From assembly GCA_026182355.1 (NCBI GenBank), contig JAPFBL010000117.1:496001-560000 (forward strand): a DNA stretch of 64,000 bases. The letters are read 5' to 3'. The notes beneath the pieces were generated by a model. That model was not told the origin of the DNA, did not search any database, and worked only from the letters and a program-made list of their open reading frames with translations. This stretch comes from Hermatobates lingyangjiaoensis. Its lineage: Eukaryota > Arthropoda > Insecta > Hemiptera > Hermatobatidae. The translations under genes were made by a program, and so were the position numbers. Of this stretch, positions 9,910 to 22,049 are shown piece after piece (the first letter of the stretch is position 1; each line of letters starts with the position of its first letter).

Positions 9910-10591
9910 TGAGTGTGTTAGCATTGCTTGTTACCACGCTACGGTCCAGAATCTTTGACGGATCAAGTTGATATTTTACACAAAAATGGGCCTCATAAAG
10001 ACGAAGATCCCTATTGTTTGGGAAGAATTATGCATGATGGGAAAGTCACTTTTTTTACCAAAAACCGTTTTTTTTAAAACATTTATTTTTCCTAAACTGA
10101 TAACCAGAAAGTTTAGAAATTTTGACATTATCTTTGAGGCTTTAAATGCAACAAACGAAAAATATATTCAGAATTTTCAAACAACAGGAAATTTTTTTTT
10201 TTCAATAAAATGTAAAAATTTTGACTTATAATTCAATCTGAAACCTTGTGAGAGCGATACAAGCCATACTGTTTGACGGACAAGAATGAAACTATGCCTA
10301 TAAATAGAACATTATGTGTAGAATGAGTTGAGATATTTTTTTTCAAAATTACATTCCCTAAAGGGGCGTTACAGTACGAATTAAGTTTTCAGAAAATGTT
10401 TTTTTGACGCTAAACGGCTCGTTAAAAAATAATGAAAATTTGGCCAAAAATGGAACAAAAAATTAGCAATTCATAAAAAAAAAGTCATGAAGTTTCAATT
10501 ACGGGAAAGAGCAATAACGATATAATAACTCTTTGTTTATCCTAGACTAAGAGATCACCTGCTATACTTGTCGAATTTGTTGTATTTTTTT

Positions 10592-12180
10592 TACATTGTT
10601 TACATTGACTTAGAAATTTTTTGAGCGAATCCACTGAGATAAAATTGATGTTTCTAATGGAAAAATGAAAATATATTATTGACTTATAAGAGATGTAAGA
10701 GGAATAATATTGTACAAGTAAATGATAACACTCATTAAAAAAAAGTTTGTATATATGTTATTTGACAAAGGGAAAGGAAAATGATCTTATTAAATACTAA
10801 GAAGCCATAAAATTCCCAGTATAATAATTCTGTTAAAAATCAAAAATGTAAAAGATAATTCAAAATATAAATCTTTCGTTTAGAGATTAATATCTGTAAT
10901 TATCGTACATCTTTAATTAACAGTTCTCCTTAAAACAACATTTTCTTCGCTGTTTAAGATGTTTTTCAGAGAAAAAAAAGGGTATTTTACTGTTTCAAAT
11001 TTGCAAATTTTACATTAATATTCAATGTAGAACGATGTCAAGTAAACAATGTAAGAAATCTACTGGATATTTGAACAATAGCCATGTTCTCTTGTAGGAT
11101 AATATTTCGTTTCAAGAAATGTTCACATTGGTTTTTCAAAAATGTTATTACTGCTGTGGTTGTACCAATGAAATTATTTGCAAATAATAAATTATTTGTG
11201 ATGTACAAAAATAAGCTTATAAATTGATATGTCCTTCAATCACTATCTGTACTACCTCACGAATGCAATGCTAATAATTATATCCCATTTAGATATTTAT
11301 GTTATGCTTAAATGATACGTTATGTTTTATATACTCAAGAAATTTGACATTGAGTTACTTATAGTAAAGTGGAGTGTAGGTTACTCCAGATTTTTTTTAC
11401 ATTGTTTACATTGACTTAGAAATTTTTTGAGGGAATCCACTGAGATAAAATTGATGTTTCTAATGGAAAAATGAAAATATATTATTGACTTATAAGAGAT
11501 GTAAGAGGAATAATATTCTGCAGGTAAACATTAAAAAAAAATTCGTATATATGTTATTTGACAAAGGGGAAGGAAAATTTAATGATCTTATTAAATACTA
11601 AGAAGCCATAAAATTCCCAGTATAATAATTCAGTTAAAAACCAAAAATGTAAAAGATAATTCAAAATATAAATCTTTCGTTTATAACTGTAATTATCGTA
11701 CATCTTTAATTAACAAATCACCTTAAAACAACATTTTCTTCGCTGTTTAAGATGTTTTTCAGAGAAAAAAAGGGTATTTTACTGTTTCAAATTTGAAAAT
11801 TTTACATTAATATTCAATGTTGTAGGATGTCAAGTAAACAATGTAAGAAATCTACTGGCTATTTGAACAATAGCCATGTTCTCTTGTAGGATAATATTTC
11901 GTTTCAAGAAATGTTCACATTGGTTTTTCAAAAATGTTATTACTGCTGTGGTTGTACCAATGAAATTATTTGCAAATAATAAATTATTTGTGATGTACAA
12001 AAATAAGCTTATAAATTGATATGTCCTTCAATCACTATCTGTACTACCTCACGAATGCAATGCTAATAATTATATCCCATTTAGATATTTATGTTATGCT
12101 TAAATGATACGTTATGTTTTATATACTCAAGAAATTTGACATTGAGTTACTTATAGTAAAGTAGAGTGTAGGCCACTCCA
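10592..12180 (+). repeat. Tandem duplication of the T right half
   Basis: The word ACATTGTTTACATTGACTTA starts at about 10592 and again about 807 bp later. The two copies are very similar throughout, with a few small deletions in the second. The first copy ends GGTTACTCC where the second ends GGCCACTCC. Confidence 0.85.
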
Positions 12181-13360
12181 AATTTTCTTATGTGGTCATA
12201 ATCTCTATTGTGGCAGATTTTCTACTTCCAGTAATTATTCTTGCATTAATTTAATGTAATACATTCTATAGTTTTTAGATCAAAATGCCTATCAATTATT
12301 TTCGGATGACAGAATGTAAAATAGTACAAATATACAGATTTTTCATGAGATAAATAATGTGTTTCGAAGACGTAGTGTTATTCTGTTGATTTCAATCTAA
12401 AAATACAATAGCAACAGAAAGTTTATAACTTAAGAAGAAGAAATTAAAGATATATGTGACATATTCTAACTGATTTATTCTCAAATAGTAATAGTAATAA
12501 TTTTAATCACACTTAATGCAAGCTGTAATTAAGATCATTCGAAAATTTTAGACTCTTTGTTTATACAATGCAAAAATATTCAATCACATTTTATCTGAAT
12601 GGGATATGTTGAATAGTGTACACATTTTTAGCAACTCTTCACTCAGACAATTTTATATAAAATCAGAAATCAAATCGTTGTAACGATACTTTAGTAAATA
12701 CGATAGAATTACGGATTAAACAACTAATAGGTTGTTAACGAGTTTGATATCTTGTTTACTTATGGTGAAGTTGACTGTAATATGGCTATCATGACTAATA
12801 AATCATCTACCGAGCATACAGGGAATATTTTTGACATAATTCACATATTTTCATTGAATATTTTTATTTAAAAAAAAATCTATAAAATGTATTAAACAGG
12901 AATAGCAGAAAATAAAAGAATGAAATGTACAATGGCTCAAGCTATAATTTGTTTAGTGTAAGAGAGCTTTGTATTAGAAGAGAGTGGAGCCAACATGTTT
13001 GTTAAGACCATTTTCCCTTTGAAGTTGGAAAGAAAAGAAAAAAAAAACCCTTCTCTTTCTATCGAAGCAAACTCATCTGATTACAATTCTACAACTTATC
13101 TCTGTTTCACTCGTTTCTTATAAAATTACTTGGTATTCAAATGGAGCTGCCCCTGGCTCAAAGGCCTTGTTAAATTTTGCCGCCCTTACCTTACTTCAAC
13201 TTTGGACCAAAGAATCTATTCTAACGCTCTTACATCGACTTTTCCAACAGCTTTCAGTTATACTGTTTGTGTATTCATGACGTTCTATTTTTTTTAAATT
13301 CAATTTTCATTTAATTAAGCTATTAAAAAAGATGGTCACTAATTACACAAAAATACAAAG

Positions 13361-13396
<36 letters not shown>

Positions 13397-13880
13397 TAGT
13401 TAAAGTTTTTAGTTAAAGTTTATAGGCAAAGTAGACACAGTACATATATTCATAAGAAGTGAATATCTATTTCACTTTTTTTATATGAAACTGATGTTTT
13501 GTTGGAATATAGGTCACTGTATTAACTATTGGTTTAAACTAATTAGTGTTTTATCATCAACCTGAACATTATACCCCAGGGACAAAAGACAAGGGGTACA
13601 GAATGCTGGGAACCCAAATCCACACAGATATATACAAACAGGCATTGGGATCCATCCAAAAGTTAACACTTCTGGCTGGCTTAGAAGGCTCCTGTAATGG
13701 GTTGTTTGTGAGTAGAATAAACATATAAAGTAATCAGGTGTCACTGACACACCAGTAAGAGCTCAAAATTCATCCGAACTGGATGAATAGACCAATGGAT
13801 CAATAGTACTGGTATAAAGAAATTGCGGACATAACATAAACATGATATAGTTAATGGGTTAGTTCCACTGAGTTTAGTAA
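12181..13880. other. No gene seen; short TA tract
   Basis: AT-rich DNA with a TA microsatellite at about 13365-13392. Open frames of 60 and 74 codons on opposite strands near 13.5-13.75 kb overlap each other and show no known motif. Confidence 0.6.
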
Positions 13881-13932
13881 TATTAGAATTAGTAGTAATA
13901 CACTCCGTCATACCTCGTAAAGTCTCAGAAAA

Positions 13933-13975
13933 TCTCAACCGGTTTCGGGTCCGTCTGGATCCCATCTTCAAGATC
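13933..13975 (-). ncRNA. Hammerhead-like motif, family E left arm
   Basis: Read on the minus strand: TTGAAGA core, T, hairpin GGGATCC/GGACCC with one bulged A and an AGAC loop, GAAA, palindromic ACCGGT, T, GAGA. The first core base is T where C is usual. Stem I is only about 2 bp, so activity is doubtful. Confidence 0.4.
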
Positions 13976-14336
13976 ATCTAACTGACTGTGAATGTTATTT
14001 TCCTATAACCTACCTATACATGTAGGTTATATTGTGGAATCAGTGTTGTTTGTGTAGTGAATTTTTTTTGCATATTCCTTTAATTGCTATGTTTTTTCCT
14101 TTTATTTCTTCTGTCATTAACTATTTCGAGTTCTTTGTGTCGTCGTCATCGTAACATTTAAAAGACGACAAAAAGAACTCGAAATAGCTAATGACATAAG
14201 AAATAAAAGGAAAAAACATAGCAATTCAAGGAATATGCAAAAAAAAATTCACTACACAAACAACACTGATTCTACAATGTAGATGACATGTATAGGTAGG
14301 TTATAGGAAAATAACATTCACAGTCAGTTAGGTGCT

Positions 14337-14376
14337 CTTGTAGATGGGATCCAGACGGACCCGAAACCGGTCGAGG
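14337..14376 (+). ncRNA. Hammerhead-like motif, family E right arm
   Basis: Same hairpin, GAAA (14363-14366) and ACCGGT palindrome as the left arm, but the core has decayed to TGTAGATG. It is useful as a structural relic, not as a likely active ribozyme. Confidence 0.33.
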
Positions 14377-14429
14377 TTTTCTGAGACTTTACGAGGTATG
14401 ACGGAGTGTATTACTACTAATTCTAATAA

Positions 14430-17400
14430 GCATGATAGATCAATTAATAAATTCAGGTTCAAATAGAGAATATCTTCCAACGGAAGAGCGAGTAAAAGTC
14501 GACAAATTAAAAAATAAACCAGATTTTGAATCAAAATATTGTGAATGGTAAAAATAATGAGCTCATATATACGGTTCAATAAGAGAAATAAAATAAAGAC
14601 AAGAGGAATTTTTAGAACTACAACAAAAAAGAAAAATGACAATCCCTGCCACTTAGCTATTAATAAATATGATATTGGACAGTGGTAGTATTTAATGTGT
14701 GGCTTTAAGTAAATCAACAAAAGATTGACAAACTTAGTTCAAAACAACGATGCTGTAATGAATTCTGATAACGCTGCTTTTCTTGTTTGCACCCACTATA
14801 CACACGAGTGTAGGAAGATGAATGTGTAGCATTCCAATCGAGCTATCACTACAAGAATGACTTCAGGCATCTCGTAGTGCACCTTTTGTAATAATTTGTT
14901 CAACTGTTCTAAACAAGTAACTTCTGCCACAGGAAGGCATTGAGACTGTAATTGACTATAGCAGCTTTCACTGACATTTAGAAACTGCTAAAATTATTGG
15001 TGATGTATTGCTGAAAAATAAGGATTTAGAAAAACATTAGTGTAAATAATGAAAACCATAGGTGAGTCCAGAAAGCATGGCTGGATAATCTTTTTGAAAG
15101 CAACACATTAAAATTGTTGAGGCGGGTGTGATAGCTTTCATCCAGAATTATTATTATTAAAGTGAGATAGAGTGATTGCACGATTGGCTATCTTAAGTTA
15201 GTCTTTATTGTTATGTAATTACATTTGGGGAATAAAATGTCTCAGAACCCTATGATATGAGGTTAATTATCACTATGTCTGGAATGATGATGAGAATAAA
15301 CTAACAGGTGATGCAAAATTGCGTGGTGTAATAATGGTTATACGCAGTGTGAATGAAGAAAAAAGGGCATTAATCAGGAGAATTTTCTGGAAAAAGGTAA
15401 TCAGTGTTAAAATAGTCGTATGGTAATGAGGACAATATTTTGCATGCTATAATTTTCTGGCATGGTGGTTTTTCTCCATAGAAACTCTAATATTAGTTAC
15501 AGGAATGTCAGATCCAACAACTACATGCATGTACAACCCTGAAGCGATGCATATGCCCATCGAAAGTGACTGGGTTTAGTACCCAAACGACGATATTACT
15601 AGTGTCCTATCAAAAATAATTGTTGTCGAGTCAATATAATCTCAATGACAATCTGATGGGGTGAACCTTGATGGTGAAATAATCATGAGATAAATTCAAT
15701 ATCTTGGATAGGAGTATAATGTACCCTAAATATTTAAACATAGTGAGACACTAACAAGTTAAAATACTTGACCACATGTGATTAAACCTGTAATGCGTGA
15801 TTAAAATATTGGTTAAAAGAGTATGGGGAGATGACAAGGCGATATGGGAGAGTAAACTCTTGTACCAGGGCCGTTGTAGACAAGTCATTATTATCTCAAT
15901 CCTATAAGATAGACGTATTTCACTATACTGTAAAATTTGATCTATATTTTTGACGATCTATATTTTACATGAAGAAATTGTCAGAACGGCGCACAATAAG
16001 GTAGTTGGTTTGCTGCTATAGAAAGATCATGTCAGAAGTAACCATTAGGCAGGCTTCAAAAGATAACAACTTTTTGTATCATTCACTTATCACTCACCAC
16101 CTCTAACCACCTCTAACTAACGCCTCAAAGTGATATACATAATATTTAAGATATTATAGTTGTTGAAGTTATAAAAAGTAATAACTATACCTTCTAAGTA
16201 ATGTTATCACTTTCTTTGAGGACCTTGCTTTCAAAGTTTTACCATCAATATTGTTACTGAGTTTATATTATTTTTGGTATTTTCAAAATTTTAATCTCTT
16301 GATTCTAAGTATCTCCTCTCATAAAAGCTCAAAAAATCTTCAAATACATCCAAAGAGGATGTGGTGAATACACCGATTGAAGTAAACAACATTATTTTGA
16401 AGTTTGGATATCACAGTCCAGATTTTATTCTACTCACTTTTTCAGTATATTATTTTTTTCTATTTAATATTAATTTTCATTATTGTTTCTAATCCTTTGC
16501 AGTCTGGTGTTGTAAATTAATATTTTTTCAAAGGAGTGTACTTCTCTCAAATGTCTCCTATAATTATGAACGTTATCATTATCACTAGTGGTGTATTCCA
16601 ATTATATTGTTGTGATTAAATCATGATTAAAAAAAAGTCTTGTTAAATTATTTTAATTTTGCAACTTTCCTTATGTGTGTTATATAAGGTTTTTTTTCAG
16701 CTCAAAAGATAAAATGGGCTAGATAATGAATATATAGTATTTGTTTTTATACTGAATATAAAAAGAATCACTAAAATCATATAGTAATACTAATGTTATG
16801 GAAAAAAACTATCATTTTAAAAAAAAATCATAAACATTAAAAACATGAACACTTTCGATCATTTAACATGCACTTTCTGTTTCATTAAAGTCAAAGACAA
16901 TTACTTCAGCTTAGAGTGAATTAACCAGTAAGGGTGCTTGGATTGTAGCAGTAACTGTGTTCATAACCCAAGGGAAATTAACCGGCAACAACTGCTCGTG
17001 ATCGTTTTACTTTGAACTCTGTTTACATAAATATTAGACACATCAAGCTCCCTTGATATCAATACTTACTCCTATCTCAATAATCATTCACATGATAGTA
17101 CAACTACTGTAATTAACTTTAAATAAAACTAGTATGGAATAACGTATTATTTTTAAGAACATTTGATATATTCAACAAAATTGTTTATAAATAATTGAAA
17201 AATATTTGTTCCTTTGAATATTTTTATGAAGTCAAGAGATTTTGGTACTTTTATTTATTTTTGAAAGTAAGTTACTCTTTTTGGAATAAATTATTTGAAA
17301 ACATTTATTTCTTTCATTTAGTTTCTGTTAAGTGTATCTTGAAAAAAAAAATATATTTCACAACACTGTGCACAACAAAAGCTTTTCTAATTTATTATTT

Positions 17401-17454
17401 AAGATTACTTTTTTTTTCAAATAAAATCTAAAATGCTTGATTTTATGATTGAAC
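14430..17454. other. No gene seen
   Basis: About 3 kb with slightly higher GC in 14.8-16.1 kb. Many stops in all frames; the 130-codon minus-strand frame at 14328-14720 overlaps the family E palindrome and is low-complexity hydrophobic. No recognisable domain or repeat family. Confidence 0.55.
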
Positions 17455-17730
17455 TGAAAGCTTATGAGGAGGATACAAGCCATACCGTTTGATGGATTAA
17501 AATGAAATTTATGCCTAGAAATAAAGCATTGTATGTATAATGAACAGAGGTATTGTTTTGTCATAATTACATTAACCAAAGGGGAACTATGATAATTTTT
17601 ACGTTGTCAGAAATAGTTTTTGACTCTAAAGGGTTCCTTAAAGCACAATCAAATTTCCCAAACAATTGAACAGAAAATTGGCAATTCGTGATACAATTTT
17701 GTGAAATTTAAATTACTGCAAAGAGCAAAT
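17455..17730 (+). mobile_element. Old diverged family T fragment
   Basis: Shares ATACAAGCCATAC, GTTTGATGGAT, ATGCCTA, GTCAGAAA and GGCAATTCGTGA-type words in the same order as the left half of T (compare 10245-10500), with many substitutions. It shows that the family was active over a long time. Confidence 0.6.
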
Positions 17731-19139
17731 TTAATGGTTTAAATTACCCCAAAGAACTTTGGGGGCCTCGAAACATATAGATATGTAAAAATTCCTGGTA
17801 TTTTAACATACAAAAAATTTTTAAAATAAATGAAATCTCTGCCATCTTGCTAGCTTTCTATAGGTAACTACAGTTCAAAAATCAATGCTCCAAAAGACAT
17901 TATTATAACATTAGATATAAACTGATTCTACGTATACAGAACAGTAAGCACCTTTCTCAATTAATTCAATAAAACCAAAAATTGCTCGTATTGGTTGTTT
18001 GTAAACCAAAAGAGATTAAATAATTAAACAAATATAATTCTATGCATACTAAATATTAGGATATACAATTTGTTATAAGAACAGTATTATTATTATCTAA
18101 CTACACCACTAGCGGACTTACGCGTGTTAATGCCACATTAATGGAACACATTACACATTTTATTCTGGATTCAAAGTTTCTGGAACTTTGTATTAAATGT
18201 ATGTCACTGATTTTGAAATCTGTGAGGAGTACTTATTCTTCATAAACCAAATTTTCAATATATGTCATTCGCTGAGATTATTATTCATAATTAAAACAGG
18301 GGTACCATCTATTTACGTTTTTCCTGTGAGATAAACTCCATCTTCACCTTTTTAAAGTAAAGAAATTTTTGTCTGCATCTTCAGAGAAATGGAGTGTAAA
18401 GAGTATAGATAGTTTAATTGTAGTTTTAACAATGCATGTCAAAGGTAGGCTTCACGGTGCCCTTCAGTACATAAAGAAGAATGGGATGACTGAAGTTCTG
18501 TGGATAATGTTTAGGTAGAAGAGTAATATTATTACTCTAGCATTAAAATAGCATTGTTACGATGTTTATGTCATTTTTATTTCACTCAAGGAAAAGCTCA
18601 AGGGGCTTTCGAGCAGTAGACCTTTGCCTATACATCTCACTTCCATTTAATCATCCACATTACACCTTTCTTGAAAAGCCTTCCTGATTTTGTTCCCAAA
18701 CATATATTTCTTCAGTTTCATGGTAAAGTTTATCTTAAGATTAAACATGTAAACATGGTAAAAATAATGTCTCTATTGCTTGGAAAATTATTCATCGCTA
18801 AACCTGAACAATGTTTTGTAGCCATCTTATCAATTATATTTCTTTATATTACCGTTTCATTGATGACATATTTTTCATCTCGTAAGATGATGAATCACAC
18901 CTAAAATTACTCAGTCCTTATAATAAATTACTCTCCTGTTACCTTTGGCCATCATACTTCTCAACACGACAACCTTTTTTGGATATTAAAGTCACCTTTC
19001 AGAATGACTCATTCACTACTTCTGTCTACATTACGTAGAAATGTTAGCATTTGAGACCTTGAACCTTAATCTGAAAGACTGGTTGGGTTCCAATTTTAGT
19101 ACCGTATATATAACTCAACAGAGATAAGGAAAGAAAAAT
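17731..19139. other. No gene seen
   Basis: AT-rich, with no repeat family recognised. A 77-codon frame at 18671-18904 has a hydrophobic C-terminal half but no recognised motif or splice context. Confidence 0.55.
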
Positions 19140-19162
19140 AAATAAAAAACACCCACTCACAG

Positions 19163-19196
19163 TCTCTATTTTTGAAATTGAACCGTCTTCAGGAGA
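19163..19196 (-). ncRNA. Hammerhead-like motif, C2 left arm
   Basis: TCTC/GAGA stem I flanks CTGAAGA and the GACGGTTCAA region on the minus strand. The segment after stem II is mutated, so GAAA is followed by TTT instead of the usual AATTA. Confidence 0.35.
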
Positions 19197-19296
19197 GATA
19201 AGAGAGAGAAACCAAGCGCACTGGTACAGAGACGTTGGAGACCATCCGTCTCTCCCACCGCCTTTGTACCATTACGCTTGGTTTCCCTCTCTTATC

Positions 19297-19329
19297 TCTC
19301 CTAAAGACGGTTCAACCGAAAATTAGAGA
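19297..19329 (+). ncRNA. Hammerhead-like motif, C2 right arm
   Basis: TCTC, CTAAAGA (one core change from CTGAAGA), C, GGTT-CAA-CC hairpin region, GAAA (19318-19321), palindromic AATT, A, GAGA. Stem I has 4 perfect pairs. Confidence 0.42.
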
Positions 19330-19390
19330 CTAACTGTGTGTGCTTTTAACTTATCTATGTTCTTTATGTAATTAAGTCTCTAAATACTTT

Positions 19391-20045
19391 CTTCTCCTCG
19401 TAATTCAAATGTTGAATATATTTGTTGGGGTGGATCCGACATGATTCGACTTACCTCCAGTCATCTTCAGGGTAACTATAAAAATCTAATATGTTTCTTT
19501 GAAATGAAGATGTTTTGATACCAGGCGATGGTATTATAACACTGTTTGGAGTATGTGTTGTATGATGATACTATTTCTGTTGAACAGGGCTTACTGGCTG
19601 GCTTGAGGTGGTTAGTGGTTTGCTTTGTATGGGTGGGGTTTGAGGGGTTAGTGATGAAGGGAGTTACAAGAGACTTATAATTTAAGTACTTTCTTCCTGC
19701 TACCCGTCTGAATATTGATTGTAGGTTTATTTTGTATAATTATTAGTACTTCTGCGATTTGCAACCGATTGAAGTTATATTCATTTCTGAATATTTTGGT
19801 TTCACTTATGAGAAGTTCTCTAATTATTTTAGTGTTATGTTCATCTTCTGAGTGGTTTTTGGAACCACCTAGAGAAGAAACTATTTAGAGACCTTGGAAA
19901 AATTATCAAGACCATGAACTTCAGCAAAATATCGCAAATTATTAAATGAAATATTCATTTGTTGAGCACTCCAGAATTATGTGGTATTTAACCCAGTACC
20001 AAAATAATATGTATAAGTGAAGGACTGTTCCCAAATTTTACACAC
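19391..20045. other. No gene seen
   Basis: Moderately AT-rich spacer without recognisable repeats. It ends in a TA tract near 20050-20080. Confidence 0.55.
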
Positions 20046-20048
20046 ACA

Positions 20049-20079
<31 letters not shown>

Positions 20080-20089
20080 AGTTTGGAAT

Positions 20090-20346
20090 AGAAGAGGACT
20101 GACGCACAGAGTAAAGAAACACACTTATTAACTCAAATTTTCCAAATATCCTAATTCAGGTGAAAAGAGACTGGTAAAACACTGTTGAGTTTTTAGCGTC
20201 TCGCTCTCTCTCTTTTCTCCTGAAATCAGTTTTTCAGAAAATTTGAATTAGTAGTTGTGTTTCTTTACCCTCTGTGTTACTCTTCTTCCATTCTGAACTT
20301 GTATACGTCTAGTTTGGAACGTCTTTCCGATTTTATAGTGAATATT

Positions 20347-20381
<35 letters not shown>
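20090..20381. repeat. Family C' fold-back fragment and TA tract
   Basis: Left part ACACACTTATTAACTCAAAT (minus) and right part TTTGAATTAGTAGTTGTGTT (plus) are inverted. They match the copy at 34.66-34.90 kb in words such as AGAGTAAAGAAACACAC. A decayed motif, CTGAAAT then CAG-CAG then AAAATTTGAA, lies at about 20219-20248. A TA tract follows at 20349-20381. Confidence 0.6.
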
Positions 20382-20387
<6 letters not shown>

Positions 20388-20539
20388 TTTTTTTTTATTT
20401 ATTAATTTTTAAATTTTTTATTTATTATTTTTTCTTTATTAATTTTAGTTTGATTTATCTACTTTTTTATAATTTTTTATAGTTTTAATTTTTACTCGTT
20501 CCTTTTACGTCTTAATTTTGCTCTTCATTTCCTTCCCTC

Positions 20540-20745
20540 CCTTTCCCCGCTTGGTGGTAAGTGGTGGGGTACTGGCTGCGGTCTCCAGTTCAGTACCGCC
20601 CAGTCTTCCTGCGGGACTCTTCGCTCTTCGCACCTCCTGATGACGACGATTGTCGAAATATCGATGTGAGTTATGTCTGTGTCTTTCTGTGTGTTTTCTT
20701 CGTTTTTTATTTTATTTTTAAAAAAGTCCGCTGGACCGTTTATTT
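20540..20745 (+). repeat. Family D terminal copy (D1)
   Basis: GC-richer stretch ending in the CTCCTGATGACGAC core and GATGTGAGTTATGTCTGTG, followed by a TA tract. Related cores occur at 35.07, 38.15, 38.3 and 45.45 kb. Confidence 0.6.
20631..20668 (+). ncRNA. Hammerhead-like motif, family D1
   Basis: CACCTC (20631-20636) pairs with GATGTG (20663-20668) at five of six positions. Between lie CTGATGA (20637-20643), C, GAC-GATT-GTC hairpin, GAAA (20655-20658), palindromic ATAT (20658-20661) and C at 20662. It is one of the best-preserved motifs in the window; the extra C before stem II is shared with the other families. Confidence 0.58.
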
Positions 20746-20750
20746 TAATT

Positions 20751-20760
20751 GTATATATAT

Positions 20761-20815
<55 letters not shown>
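20751..20815. repeat. (TA)n microsatellite
   Basis: About 65 bp of alternating TA with one phase slip, between family D1 and family B3. Confidence 0.95.
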
Positions 20816-20816
<1 letters not shown>

Positions 20817-21140
20817 TGTGTTCTCTAATCGGGGTTCGGTCAATTTTCCAGGATAAAAAATCAAACTCTTGTTGCCAAGGTTTCGGTTTTATTTAAAACC
20901 TTTTTCATAGGCAGAAGTAAGAATTTTTTAACTAAGAATATGAAATTTACATTATTTAAAGGAACAACAATGTAAATTTCATTTTCTTAGTTAAAAAATT
21001 CTTACTTCTGCCTATGAAAAAGGTTTTAAATAAAACCGAAACCTTGGCAACGAGAGTTTGATTTTTTATCCTGGAAAATTGACCGAACCCCGATTAGAGA
21101 ACACATATTCTATCAAACGGTCGATATATTATTGAATCTG

Positions 21141-21142
<2 letters not shown>
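20812..21142. repeat. Family B palindrome (B3)
   Basis: Left arm 20812-20953 and right arm about 20972-21142 are inverted copies around an AAAGGAAC centre. Both arms have the private variant GAAACCTTGG where other B copies read GAAACGTTGG, so the arms arose from one another and not from two independent insertions. The right arm runs on to CGGTCGATATATTATTGAAT and a TA/TG tract. Confidence 0.88.
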
Positions 21143-21205
<63 letters not shown>

Positions 21206-21206
21206 C
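21143..21206. repeat. (TA)n(TG)n compound microsatellite
   Basis: A TA tract to about 21175, followed by a TG tract to about 21206. Confidence 0.95.
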
Positions 21207-21344
21207 ACATGCTGGTATATAGTAATATCTTTATTTATTAAAAGTAGTATTACTATTGTGCGGACGCTATTATTATTGAATTGAGAAGAAGGATTATTTC
21301 TTACGAGTTTAAAGGTGTTCTTAATTCTTTATTGGTAATAGGAA

Positions 21345-21731
21345 ATGGTTTTTTATTTTATGTTGTGTAAAATCAAAGGTTTAGGGCTCCTTTGGAGGGA
21401 ATGTCCGGTAGTTATGGAAGTGGGTTGTGCAATAAGGAAAGGCAGTAATTCCGGATTGACAAGTGTAGGCTGGCCGGATGCAAGGGCTGCTATTGCTTCA
21501 CTAGTCTCTGCTACCAATGTCTCCGGTTATGTTCTTCTTTATGATACTGTTTTTCCCCGCTTCAGAATTAACCCTACTCACTTTTGCAGTGACATTTGCT
21601 ACCTGCCTGCCCTACATACTCATCGAGCTACTATTTTCGCCAAATGTATTTCCTTAGAAAGTATTTTGACAGTTTCACCAGTACTACTATTTTTTATAAC
21701 GCCAATAACCCTGTTATTCCATCATTCATAA
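21345..21731 (+). other. Unassigned 128-codon open frame
   Basis: The longest open frame in the window outside the PLE fragments. Its translation has a hydrophobic tail (VLLFFITPITLLF) and no motif I recognise. There is no splice-site or repeat support, and neighbouring DNA is low-complexity. It is most likely a chance frame, though an exon or old transposon piece cannot be ruled out. Confidence 0.15.
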
Positions 21732-22049
21732 AATATTTATTGAAATAAATAAACTGTAAGTAAACTTTCCTGTGTGATTATATTCAATTACCAAATGTTT
21801 TCCTTCAGGTATTATTAATTAATATTCAACGTGACCTATTGGATTAACGTTGAATACTGACATTCCTACAACTGTACTTTCACAAATTTTCGAAAATCTT
21901 AGTTACCAACTGCAATTTTAATTTGTCAAATTACTTATGACTGAATCACAAATAATTAATTTATAATCTTTTTTTAAAATGTATCACTTATTAAATAAAC
22001 GTCAAATATTTGTTGAAAATATAAATTAAGCATACCCGTTTATATTTTG

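Larger units (their letters stand above)
9748..12180 (+). mobile_element. Family T transposon with duplicated right half (T3)
   Basis: The left terminus TACTTTACTATAAGTAAAGTA is at 9748-9768. The right end TTACTTATAGTAAAGTA at 12147-12163 is its reverse complement over 17 bp, followed by the GAGTG/CACTC hairpin common to all right ends. The right half occurs twice in tandem (about 10590-11390 and 11391-12180). No coding capacity is visible; short frames in the left half recur with mutations in the other copies and look accidental. Confidence 0.8.
13881..14429. repeat. Family E long palindrome
   Basis: Arms of about 267 bp (13881-14147 and about 14163-14429) are inverted copies with a spacer of about 16 nt. 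Both arms start and end with ATTAGAATTAGTAGTAATAC-type sequence and contain GGATCCAGACGGACCC, CCGAAACCGGT and CTAACTGACTGTGAATG. The arms differ at scattered positions, so the palindrome is not brand new. Each arm holds one hammerhead-like motif. Confidence 0.88.
19140..19390. repeat. Family C fold-back pair (C2)
   Basis: A minus-strand copy (19140-19235) and a plus-strand copy (about 19245-19390) meet head to head near GGAGACCATCCGTCTC. Both carry the ACCAAGCGCACTGGTACAGA-type sequence and a CTGAAGA or CTAAAGA core. The arms have diverged. Confidence 0.75.

Noticed and set aside
9148..10231. Proteins encoded by family T (frames near 9148-9414, 9771-9971, 9968-10231)
   Set aside because: They are not kept open across T1, T2 and T3 and they run through the G-rich tract.
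21345..21731. 128-codon frame as a gene
   Set aside because: No recognised motif, no splice or start support, hydrophobic AT-driven tail. Listed only as an unassigned frame.
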